Source of the DNA: Lichenostomus cassidix
Taxonomy: Eukaryota; Chordata; Aves; Passeriformes; Meliphagidae
DNA length: 64,000 nt
Direction: 5' to 3'
Assembly (NCBI GenBank): GCA_008360975.2
Contig: CM039182.1
Span: 44,032,491-44,096,490 of the forward strand
The notes under the pieces are model-generated. The model saw only the letters and a program-made list of their open reading frames with translations. It was not told the origin of the DNA and did no database searches. Each line of letters begins with the position of its first letter. The stretch's first letter is position 1. Below are positions 48,378 through 59,851 of this stretch, piece by piece. A program made the position numbers and the translations under genes.

Positions 48378-48572
48378 CCCACCTCCCATGAAACAGCCAT
48401 GGGCAAGTCTGATAATTACTAACTTCTGCTTACAAAACAAAACTACATTTCATCTACAGCCAAATGCTCAGTCCTTCTGAATGCAAAATAGAGTATTTTT
48501 CCATACCAGAATTTTATTTCTGCACAAAAGCAAGTGTGGTTAAGCCTTATCCAACTGCTTATGTAAGTATAG

Positions 48573-48664
48573 CTCTCAATATACCTTAATGTTAGTAATA
48601 ACAGTGTAATATAATTTACTCTCAATATATGTCAGTGTTTGTAATAACAGAGCAATGTAATTTG
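48573..48664. repeat. 46-bp imperfect tandem duplication
   Basis: Two units, both starting CTCTCAATAT, lie head to tail at 48573-48618 and 48619-48664. Aligned by eye without gaps, 37 of 46 positions agree. The unit matches no known repeat I recall. Confidence 0.85.
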
Positions 48665-49744
48665 GGTACATTTTAACCCTGGTTTGAAGTAGTATATTTG
48701 GAATGGCAAGTGTTTTCCTGAGTGATGAGCCAAACAAATTGCTATTCAGCTAGACAAAGAGGTTGTAAAATATGAGTTGTCTGAAATATCACAAAAGCAT
48801 TTTCAATTGATAACAGTAAACAACAGAGAGATATTCATCATTGCTGGACTTCCCTCCTTTGGAGAGGAGTCACAAAGCAAGAGCTATACTGAAGATATCA
48901 GTAGGTGTTTTATCCCAAGGTTAAAAGAGGAGAGGAAAGAAAATCATTTAATCATGAAATTTAAAGACTGAATATTTTCAGTGACCTCAAAATCTTTTGG
49001 ATGAGAAATGGGATGTTAGATTACTTGTGGACTTGAAGTTGCTCTCGGTGCTGAGTTTTTCATCCTGAGAGAACTGGATGTGCCATGAGCTAGCACATAC
49101 ATGTCTGTTAGTCCACTTGCATATCCTCCTATGGAAGTCTCTGCTAGCATGTTACCTCACACCCTGTGAGGCTCTACGCTGAGCTTTGGTCATCTCAGAA
49201 TTTCAGCAGAAGCCTTGTGCTTTTCCCTGAAGAGTTATAGGGTGCAGGACACAGAGCCCTCAGGCTGGGTGACAAGTAATGGAAGACTTGAGCTTTCACA
49301 GTAATCCCAGGCACAGAAATCCCTTCCTGCTGCTGGAGCAGGCTGATTCCCCAAGAGGGACTCCTTGGCTGGGTCCAGGGCAGTGGACTTCCCCCAGCAA
49401 GGAAGGGAACAGCCTTTTGATCCAGGGAAGCTGCCACAGGCTGAGCGAGAGGCATAGACAGCAGTGTCATAGCACCTTCATTCCTCTTCTCCCATATATC
49501 TTTGCTCCTCTCATGGAGGTGTGCAGGAAGCCAGGTCTGTATTTACACCACTTGGCTTGTCTGGAGCAACACGTGCCACATCAGTTTTGCCCAGCTTCTT
49601 GCATGGTGCTTCACATCCTCACAAGCTGTGCTGCAGCTTGCAGTGTTGGTGCCTTGATGACTGCCTTGGGAGCTGGCTGCAGCTCCAGCTATGAAGTTCG
49701 AGCCATGTGGGCTGAGAGGACAGATCCTGACTGATCCCTGCTTG

Positions 49745-50170
49745 CCCGTCCACACACCCTAGCCTGGGGTGCTGCAGGATTTATCACATCTCAGCCACAG
49801 GACTTTGCATTTGCCTTTGCTGAATTTCATGATGTTCCCATGCCCCCTTTCTCCTGCCTGCCCAGCCCAGGTCTCTGAGCAGCAGCCTGACCCACCAGCA
49901 TGCCCACTGCTCCTCTGGTGGTGTCATTGTGTACACTTGTTGAGATCTCACTCCATTCCCCTATTCTGGTGTTAGCAAAAGCACTAAACGGCATTGGCTC
50001 AAGTATCAGTGAGCTGCTAGCTGGATTTTATTCTGCTGGTTTTTCCCTTTGACCAACCAGGTTTCCACCCACTTTGTGTTCCAGTTATCCAGTTGGCATC
50101 ACAGCAGTTTGGTTACAAAGAGTCTGTAGGAGGGAATGCCAAAGGACTTGCTAGGTTCAAAATATGCAAT
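49745..50170 (-). mobile_element. Decayed CR1 LINE segment (reverse transcriptase region)
   Basis: Read on the - strand, the part near 49795-49840 encodes an IMKFSKGKCKVLWL-like string that matches the conserved CR1 ORF2 block ahead of the C-terminal domain. Further 5' (about 50030-50130) weaker similarity to the CR1 W-rich segment and the following GVPQGSVLGP region can be followed with many changes. No frame is intact over its length, and the 3' terminus is not found. It is opposite in orientation to, and much older than, the other CR1 copies here. The borders are approximate. Confidence 0.65.
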
Positions 50171-50824
50171 ATCCAGTTGTCTAATCACAGGCTGTGGAAG
50201 CCAAACCCTCATGAAAAGACCACTTGAGCTTGGTGCTATACTGATACAGCCACACAGTCTGTATTTTGGCACTGGTTTGGCTGGTATTTCTGGCTGTCAC
50301 CGAGCTTGAAGAGAGCACAGGCTCTTGTTTTTCTGCACAGTTATTCATGCAGATCTATTCTTTTCAACGTCAACCCAAACAGCCCGTTCAAAAACAAAGA
50401 AGACCAGATAAGCAGTATGTCACTCAGCACTGACAAGATGCAAAACTCTGAACTGGCCTCAGGGAAAGGGCTGAGTAATGTTCATCATCTGAGTTTAAAC
50501 AAGGATAACAGCTTTTAATATTACTTGCAGCCCTAGGAAGGCTTTCAGTAATTTCTCTAAAGCCTTAATATAGATTTTGACCATTTTCAGCTCAGCTGAA
50601 CTTTAAAAGATATTGAAAGCTCAGGTGCAATTCATTTGGGGCTCAGAAAGAGCAAACTCCAGAGAACCATGATGAAATGTCCTGTTCAGCACAGTCAAAG
50701 GGTTGGTTCCAACACAGACTAGAAGTCACCAAAGAGTATACAGCCATAAATGGGAATTTGCTGATTGGCTGAAACAAAACCTCAGCTCTGGATATGAGGC
50801 AGGGAGACTAAAACCTGGTCAATG
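50171..50824. other. Non-coding DNA between two CR1 copies
   Basis: No gene is recognised. A 70-codon frame at 50306-50518 matches nothing I know. Part of this interval may be decayed CR1 that I cannot align by eye. Confidence 0.5.
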
Positions 50825-51480
50825 GCAAGTGGAATGTGAGTCAGCAGTGCCCTGGCAGCCAGGAGGGTCACCTGTGCCCTGGGGAGAATCAGGCACAGCA
50901 TTGCCAGCTGGGCAAGGGAGGGGATTGTCCTGTTCTGCTCTGCACTGGGGCAGCCTCACCTTGAGTGCTGGGGGCAGTTTTGGCTGCCACAATATAAGAA
51001 AGACATTAAGCTATTAGAGAGTGTCCAAAGGAAGACAATGAAGATGGTGAAGGTCCTTGAGGGGAAGCCCTGTGAGGTGCAGCTGAGGTCACTTGGTCTG
51101 TTCAGCTGGAAGAGAGGAGGCTGAGGGGAAACCTCATTGCAGTCAGCAGCTTCCCCGTGAGGGGAAGTGGAGGGGCAGACACTGATCCCTTCTCTGTGGT
51201 GAACAGTGACAGGATCCAAGGGAATGGCCTGAAGTTGTGTCAGGGGAGGTTAAGGTTGGATATCAGGAAAAGGTTCTTCACCCAGAGGGTGGTTGGGTAC
51301 TGAGAACAGACTCCCGGGGAAAGTGATTACAGCACTGAGCCTGACAGATTTCAAGAAAAATTTGGTCAGCACTCTTGGGCTAATAATGTGACTCTTGGGG
51401 ATGGTCCTGTGCAGGGCAGGGAGTTGGACTGAGTGATCCTTGTGGGTCCTTCCAACTCAGCATATTCTGTAATTCTGTGA
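50825..51480 (+). mobile_element. CR1 LINE, 5'-truncated (ORF2 tail and 3' end)
   Basis: The third + strand CR1 copy. It opens in the ORF2 C-terminal region, with CESAVPWQPGGS-type residues near 50835-50870. It then has the nucleotide blocks GGCAGCCTCACCTTGAGTGC at about 50949, CAATATAAGAAAGACATTAA at about 50991 and AGGTTCTTCACCCAGAGGGT at about 51270. The end is TCCTTCCAACTCAGCATATT followed by CTGTAATTCTGTGA, to 51480. Stops and shifts break the coding part. It represents a third CR1 subfamily in the window by its 3' end. Confidence 0.94.
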
Positions 51481-54400
51481 TGTTGTCTCAGGCAATTTCC
51501 ACTTGATTGGTATTCTGACTGGGAGATGGATGGAAGAAAGTTCCCAAGCAAGCAAATAAGATCCTACTAAGAAATAAATCATACTGCTAATGGAAAAATG
51601 CCTGCTGACCAAGAATATTTCATGTCTGAAAGCTGCATATCTGCTAGGGGATCAGGAGCAAAGCACTGGAGCACAGCTGATCAGTGAAGCTGTGTCTGCC
51701 TATCTCCTCATCCACTTATGGACTGATTTTACAGTGATGGGATGTGTGTTTATGATATACCTGTTTTGTGGGGCCATTTCTTAATGTTTCTGCTGTGAAA
51801 TCTGCTGTCACTAAGTAATGGTTTCTGATCACCAGGGCTCTGAATGCAGTATTTTCTGCAGTATCACATTCTGTCACTGAGGGCTTTTCTTGGCTCAAAG
51901 AAGTTGTTCGTGTCTCTGAGCATCTTGGCTGGAGACAGCATAGGCGCCAGCACAGGGAATCTTAGTGCACTGGTCAGGTTGGGTGGTTGTATATCTTCCC
52001 TCCTGGGAGGTACTTGTAAGGGAAGGGTTTTCAGAAGGAAGTTGGTACTAAGCTCATTCTGAAAATCAGACCCTTTAAAATTGCCTTGAATTGGGTGCCC
52101 AAACCCAGAAGCCAGCCTAGAAAACACTTGATCAGCAATTTTTTAAAAATATACTTTGAATTATATAAGGACAAAGATGGAGAGATTTCCTCTTGGCCAC
52201 ATTTGGGGTTTAAGGCTTTGAACTGAATTTTATTTAGAAAAGATTTAGAGATAAGATTATGTCTTGACCCTATGCCACCTTGTCAGGGCCACGGAGGGGA
52301 GGGAGAGACGTGCTCCTTGTTTCACCACTCCAGCTGGGCTTCTCAAAATCACAGGGAAGTGGGAATGTTGGGTGTCTAGGAGGTCAGAAGGCATGGTACA
52401 AGTAGCGTGCCCTGTTCTGATCTGCAAGGGGTGAGGAACTGAGCTCTAGAGAAGCCAAAAGATTTGCCATCCCTGCCATGATCACCAAATGGGTTCAGAT
52501 TTCAAGCTAAGGTACTCAAGTCTGTTTTCCCATGTCTAGAGCAAGAGCATGAAGTTCTTTGTGTCCGCAGGGAAGGGGACGCATGGTCATGCACTGGGGA
52601 GAAGGCAGAAAGAGTATAGTCAGGAAAAAAGTTGTTGCTTTGCTAAAAAATTATTCTACTGCTTCATCACACCTTTAGACAGGTGTAAAATGTGGCTCCC
52701 CAAGGAAGAATGAAAATGAATCTGCAAAGTTTGAAGGAACCAAAACAAATAAGGAAACTAAACTTCTGGGCACCGACACCATGACAGGGCTGGTTTAATA
52801 GCAACCTATATTTTGTAGAGTATTATAGAGAACTGTAGAGTATTATACAACAAAATTTTGAATAACAAAAGGAGCTGCTTCTTTACATCACTGCTCTGCC
52901 AGAACCAACAGAAGGACATTTTGGCTCTAGATCTTGTTTCTGTGTGATACCAGTATCTGAAGAAAGGCATTACATAAATTTGTGAAGTATACATGCATGT
53001 GCACCAGGAATGAAGGTAATAGCCAACTATTTTAGTTCTGTTTACTGCAGATACACACAAGTAAGCAGGAAAAGCAAGAAAAAACTGTTCCTTTGATTGT
53101 CTCTTTGATAGACACTTCAAAAAAATAATAATCACAGTATCGTGAGTATCACCACAGGAAACAGCTGTTTGCTGATAAAAGAATGACATACAGAGGATGG
53201 AAAAGCTGCAGCTGGACAGACAAGTAGAGGTGCCTCCAGCCATGCCACTGCCATACTCATGATGCACTCTTTGGGTCCTCCATCCAGGGATGGAGCCACA
53301 GGATTGAAGCAAACTCCTTGGCACCTCCTCACACCCCAGCACTGGGACAAGGAACACTCTTTTCCCTTTGTAAAGTTTCTCCCATCAGGAAGGACTAATT
53401 TACATTTGCAAGCTCTCATGCACAATCAGTTTAGCTTTCACCAAAGTGTTTTGTTACCTGTGCTTCTACTTTCTCCTCTTTCAGCATCCTCCTTACTCTG
53501 CTCTGCTTTCCAGCTTCAGGTGCCTGCACAGGCAGTGGAGCAGGACCCTGGATCTCCCAGTGGGGAGTTAAACACTATTCCAGCATCTCAACAGATCCCG
53601 CAGCATGCCTGGGGACAAGCAAATTGCTTGGCAAAGACTCACGCTGGGTCCCCAGCAGGCTGTCAGGGCATAGGTGGGCAGCAGGAGGCAGAGGCACAAT
53701 CTGGAGGAGAGCAGGGCTGCAGACCTGTGCTTCTGGTTTTCTGAGAAAGCTTATTACAGTCTTGCTGGTAAGCGCAGGAAAAACACTTTGATGAGTCCCA
53801 GGGTTCTTGTTCAGGACCTGAAGTGTTTGGTAAAGCTGAAAAAGCTGATGTCTCCAAGAGAACAAAACACATCAGATATGCTGCTATTCCTAGAGACATA
53901 ACAAGAAATGCCCCTGTGATTTTGACTAGATTTTAATAAGGAATATTATGAGCAAGCCAAGTGGATGACTATGGTTCATAGAGCTATGATATTACACAAC
54001 TTTAAATGTCACATATGATTACAACAATCAAAATAGAGATGATGATGTAAGGGTTTTGTTTAGCAGCTGAGGTTGCTAGCAATGCGTGAGTACTGTTGAT
54101 GTATATTTAATCAGAGAAGTTGAGTGCTGGACACTGTATTTCACATCTAAAAGCTTAAGCTAATTTGCTATTCTGTACTGTTTTAGCAAGAAAGCTGCAA
54201 GAGTAACACCATTATTTTGTAAGCAAGAGATAGGTATCTGTGTGTTATAGAAAAGGAAGTTTCATTGCCTTCCCCTTTGCACATCTGGGTTAGAGTGGTA
54301 GGTTAGGAGTGGTAGAAGGCAAGAATATGTTTTGAAATGACACAGCAGATGCTTTTCCCGGAGGAGAGGTGAGCTTGCCTGAGTTCTGGTGACTTCCCAC

Positions 54401-57400
54401 AGCTTCTAAGGAGAGAGAGGACTCTCGAGGGCTCTATCTCCCACTGTGCCTTTGATCTGCCTTCTGTGCCTCAGGATGAGAGCAGGACGTGGTGGAGAAT
54501 CCTTCAAGCAAGGCTATGGTTTCGTTGTCTCCATCAAGTCAGAACCACAGCCTACACCAGCCCAGGTGTCTTTTATAGAGTTCAAAGCTCTGCTCTTCTC
54601 AGGTTGAGACCTTCTTGCTTAAGCTCTATAAAGGGGTCCTTTCTTCAGCAGAAGGCTTGGAGGCCAGGACTCATTTTGCATGTTTAAAATCATGCATAAT
54701 TTAGTTGCAAGTCAGAGGTGCCTAAGCCTGAGGGCTTCTTCTAGTGTTTAATGCAATAGCTGACTCAGGGAAACTGCAGACCATGAGGAGATTTGTTGAT
54801 GGGGTTGCTGCATTTTCCTGTAGGCTCCTGGTGGATCTGGCTAGTCCTTGAGAGGGCCAATGCCCATGTTTTGTTTAAGGGCTGCGGTTTTGCTTTCTTG
54901 TTTTCTTTCTTTGCCAAATATGAAATGAGATGTCTAAGAGCAGGGTACCATGATATATACCTCAGCTTTCATACTAGGGCAAAGGAGCTCAGCTTTTGAT
55001 TGAACATCTTTTTTGTACACAAAGTGCAAGGTTGTTCATTGCTCTAAAGCATTACCTTTGCAGAAGAAGTTTAAAATTACATGTATTCCTAACAGCAAAA
55101 CAAGCAAACAAACAAAAGCAGTATTTTTAAATAAAAAAGGAAATCTCATGAGTAGCTGAGATTATGAATGGCCAGAGGATGTTCCCCCAGGCTGAAAGGG
55201 TAGGAAAGACAGCTGACCCATGCGTGAGCCTGTAGTGAGGCAGCTTACAAAACCCTGGAGTAGGGAACAGAGGAGACCCTGAGAAACTCATCACTTCTCA
55301 CTAGGTTAGTGAGTCTCTCCAAAGAGGTGAAGGATCAGGAAGAAAAAAGACTGAAGATTTTTCAGGGGGTAAAGGAAAGTCCTGAAAAGGAGAGGGCACT
55401 GCTAAGGTCACTGCTAAAACAAGGAGTGCAGCAGCATCTCTGCTCATCCTCTGCAGCAAGGCATGGCAGAGGATGCTAAGGAAGAGGAACATGGGATAAG
55501 GGGATTCTTTGGAGCTGTCTTGGCAAATCCCATGGGAGTTGATGTGTGCGAGAATTTGCACACTGTAAACATCATAAAGCCCCTAGACAAGGGCTCTGTT
55601 GTAGCTCACTGCAAGCTAATGGCACGTTACCCATCAGGATTCAGGGCTTATCACTGTATTTGCTGTGGCAGGGTGTATACTTAGAGGAGAAACTGCTCCA
55701 AACAGCACCATAAAATTAAAGACAAAAAATAGCAATGTTGAGTTCTTAATAGCAGTTTTGGTGTGCTGCATCTCTAATGAACAGTTTAGTTTTGTAGTGT
55801 GATTAATTTGCTGCCACAGAGGAGGTTTTGTTAATCTTGGAGGACATAGAATTGAAAAGGGGGAGGGAATGGGAAACAGGCTTTTTAAGCCTAGAAATTT
55901 AATTGCAAGATAGAGCCTTAAATATAAATTGATACGTATAACTGCTTTGAGAGATAGGCATTACTGATGACGTTGGTTTCTGGCAGACAGGATCATCACA
56001 CTATTATGAAAAAGATACTGCTCTGGGCTTTACTTTGTAATTTATATGGGTATGAATTTGTTTGATATAATTCTCTTGGCTGCTTCTCATCCTGTAACAA
56101 GGCAGAGCAGCTCTCAAATCTTGTTATGGGCACAGGACTTTGTTGAAGAGGTGGAAATGTCCAGATTCTCCCTGAAATACACAGTTGGAAGAATCAGGTT
56201 TATTATTTTTCCCAGTTCCCTTAAACCAAGTTTTGAATTCGCACTGTACTCTGTTGCTCTCCATAGTCTGGTATAAGTCCTTGCAAAGGATAGGCTTATG
56301 TCTTCGTAGAATAAGGCAAGGCAATTCCCATTTATTGGGATGTAGCTTAATTATCTCATAATAATTAATTTCTTTATTGCTCCTCAGTGTTTGACTTTTC
56401 AAGCAACTGGAATTTTTTTTTTTGGTTGGCCTTTTCTGCTCTCTCAGATGTTCAGTAATTAGTTAGAGAGACACATAAAGTATTTTCACATCACAGACAA
56501 TGCCAAAGTTTACAAGTACCTCTAAAAAGTCTAAGACAGCATTCCCACAGTGATAATGGATGAAACATTTCTAGGAACCATTTATCCACTGAAGTTGACC
56601 TTTTCTCTGTTTGAAGCCTCGAAGTGATTATTTTTTCTTAATTGTGACTTCTGAACCATGTTTGAAGTGGATAACTTTGAGCTGACAGCTGTCTCTCAGG
56701 AGCTTGTACCTACCATGTAAATCCTGTATTGTACGTATTTGCAATCTATCATAAACAGGTATTGTGTGTTAAAGAAAGCAGATACAACCTATAAGCAAAC
56801 AGAGGCAAACCAGCTGGATTTACAGTTTTGTCTCTCTGGATTACAAGGGACCCCACAGTCAGCTTGTAATTCCTTTTCTTCACAACTCCAAAACCACAGT
56901 AACATTAAAAATACACTGCTTTAAATCAGAGCAGCCCTGATGAGGGCTGCAAGAGTGTAGGAGGAGCAGAGAGGAGGAGAAAGAACTACTTGCCAGATGG
57001 GTTTCCTCAAAGAAAATGTAGGTGCCTGACCCAGATATTAGAGACATTTTTGCATCAAAGATTTTGTATTGCAACATATGTTCTCAAAGCACATTGGTTG
57101 ATCCCACCATATATAATATTAATTGCACCCTTAGGAGGCAGCAAGAGGGAAAGGTATTTCATTGTCATCTGAGATCAAAGCTAAGAAGTGCAAGAGAGAT
57201 TCAGATGAGGTACCCTAAGTTTTTCCCAACCTTACACCAAATTTTAGCTGAGGCATGATCAGGTTGAGTTTATTTTACTTTCTTGCCCTGCTTGATTTCA
57301 GTCATAGCACAAGGTACAAGACATAGCCAATCTGCAGAGACTTGGGCCTTGTATGTGTATATTTCATCTCTGAAAAGTGAATAATGAAACTAAGGTAAGG

Positions 57401-57632
57401 ATAACAATGTTGCACTCCAGTATAAAATATCTTGTCAGATATTTTTTGATTGGGATCTTCCTATTGTAATCACAGTCCCTTTTTTATACTGCATCTCCAG
57501 CAGTTTATGTAAAATTATTGTAGGGGCCGTAATTTATGACAATATTTAGTAATCAGATAAGTGGTGTATTCACAGGAAGGAAGACATTATAGCATTCAGC
57601 ACTCTGTTCAGCTCAAAAATAGCTCAGATGGT
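51481..57632. other. Non-coding unique DNA
   Basis: No gene is recognised. The longest open frame of the window, 183 codons on - (52806-53357), has no known motif and overlaps a 161-codon + frame (53259-53744). A 14-bp direct repeat with 20-bp period lies at 52814-52847. There is a short near-duplication of GGTTAGAGTGGTAG near 54290-54320. Confidence 0.55.
52814..52847. repeat. 14-bp perfect direct repeat, 20-bp period
   Basis: TGTAGAGTATTATA is found at 52814-52827 and 52834-52847. Confidence 0.85.
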
Positions 57633-57661
57633 AAAAAAAAAGAAAGAAAGAAAAAAAAGAG
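57633..57661. repeat. (GAAA)n/A-rich purine tract
   Basis: A 29-bp run of A with regularly spaced G on the + strand. No retrocopy is recognised next to it. Confidence 0.85.
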
Positions 57662-59836
57662 TCATGATTGCAGGCACTTACTGACGCTGGGTTCCAGAGC
57701 TGTTTTCAGTGATATGCAGTGCATTGCTAGATGATAAAAAAGCCATTTGGTACTTAAGAAAAGAAAACCGCGGTGGCTCAAACAGACCAAATAAACTCGA
57801 GTGGCCACAACACAGAGCTGGATCAGTGACTCATGGGCAATTATTGCTGGCAGTAATTTCAACTGGCAAGAAACTAAACTAGCAATTTCAGTTCTTGAGA
57901 GAAAACCTACCCAAGGTTTGTCAGCCCACCCATGAGTCAGAGGCTTCCTTATTGTCCCCTTAAATGAATATTTAGCTGATATCCTTTGTAACTGGCTTAG
58001 AGACTCCTGAGGGGGAAAGCACACCTGTGTACTTGCTGTAGCTTGGGAACATGGGCATTAGTGAAAGGCAGAGGGTAGGTGAAGCATGTACAAGGCGAAC
58101 CCTGGTTAGAGTTTGCTGGGTATAGCAGGGGCAGCATGCCAAGGCGATGCAGGAAAATGCTGATACTGCTGCCTCCCAAAGTGCCTGCCCAGCAGCACTG
58201 CATGAAAACCCTTAAAGCTCATAGCCCATGTCTTTATCCAGCCACAGATATAACTCTCACCCTCCTTCAGACCAGCTCACCATTGACACAACTTGGTTGA
58301 TTCCAATCCTGAGATTTAGTTCAGAAGTGCCTCCTGACCCCAAATTAATCCTTAGCTCCACTGAAGACAGGACCTTTAAAATCAGTGTTAGCATTAAATC
58401 TAGGTTTTTAAACTGGGTTTAAGTGTTAATAACAGGAATGTTTGAAATTAGGCATTGATCATGGGGCAGAGGGGAACTAAAGTTGCTACTGGTGCCTGTA
58501 AAGTTTTTCTCCCTATAGTTTGGCTTGGTCAAGTCCAAAAGTAATTCTGGGTTTCATGCTGGAATCAATATCAGAAGGATTGGAGAGGAGTTGTGTATAA
58601 CTGGGCTCAGTATGTTAGTGGTTGTCTTTCTAATTTTAATATGAAAATGGCAGATTAAAATAAGAGTGAGGTGTGAGGTTCTGACTAGAAGGGGCAAATG
58701 TACATAATACAGCACTGCCTGGGTTAAGAGCTCTCTCCAGTAACCAATTGCAAGTTTATAGGATGAAGATGACAGAGGCCTAAAGGGATAGAACTAATGT
58801 TAGTTGTCCTCACCTCATCTTTATCCCACAACTGCAACTGGAAGTTTGCTCTAAATCCAGAAATGCCTGCTAGCACCAGATCTAAAAACAGAATTTAATG
58901 TTGTTTTGGCCTGCGTCATAAACTTCATCTGGCAGCTTTTTTGCGCTCCAGTGAAATCCTATCTCATCAGCTTCTGATTGCATTAAAAACAGTTTCCTGA
59001 ATTCTACAATTCATCAGTATTTGCTTAAGACAGGCCGCATAAATGCATGTTTTCACATTGCTTAAATCTTTACAAATGAGTTCCTCCAAAGAAGAAGGTG
59101 TTTTAAGACATCTATACTAGATGAACAAACTAGTTTCAACTAAACATTGAAACACTTCCATACTGGTTGTACTATCGCTATATAACTGGTTTTTTATAAT
59201 GACTTCTCCACATGCTGAAGCTGGGCACAAAAAATTAATAATCCCATTATTGAATGTATATTTTCAGCTTGTTCCTTGTTCAAGGAATAGCTAAAACTTG
59301 TAAATGTGAGTAGAGGTGCAAGGAGACACTAGATTCTCTGCAGAGCAAAATACTTTAGAAAAGGCTTTTTAGAAACATCCAATTAAATCAAGAGTTTTGC
59401 ACCTCTAGCAATTGCTAGAGACTTAGGCATGGCCACACCAAGTCTATACTAAAGATTTAACTCATGACCTACTGCAATATATATAGGCAAAGAATACATT
59501 AAAAAGCAAGTGTACAGAAAAACTACCCCTTTCAGTTTCTTTTAGGTGTGTTTTTCTTACATTGACAGTGGTGCAGTCCTTCTGACCTAACCATGCTTTG
59601 AAGAAACTGGAGAACTCTTTTCTCCCCATAGGAGCTGTAACAGCCACTCACTGTGCAACCTTCCTAAAGCTGTACATTTGGAACTATTTCACTTTAGGGA
59701 AAACTGAACTCTGAGCAAACTGTGCAGTGCCTGTATTCCTTCAGCTCACCCAGAGAGCAAAACTGAGGCTATGCACCCTGTGTCCCTCGTTGAGGAATGT
59801 GGTTAGAATTGAAGGACACAATTATATTTAAGTGGA

Positions 59837-59851
59837 ATTTATTATTATTAT
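59837..59851. repeat. Short (ATT)n repeat
   Basis: About five ATT units, followed by further T-rich sequence to about 59880. Confidence 0.7.

Larger units (their letters stand above)
46580..49744. other. Non-coding DNA with CpG block, palindrome and tandem duplication
   Basis: No gene is recognised. The block at 47885-48065 holds about eight CpG in roughly 180 bp next to A+T-rich sequence. The A+T-rich part at 48240-48425 contains a 20-bp perfect palindrome, and a 46-bp tandem duplication follows at 48573-48664. Opposed frames at 49195-49755 (151 codons on +) match nothing I know. Confidence 0.55.

Noticed and set aside
49279..49734. 151-codon + frame
   Set aside because: No domain seen, and - strand frames overlap it.
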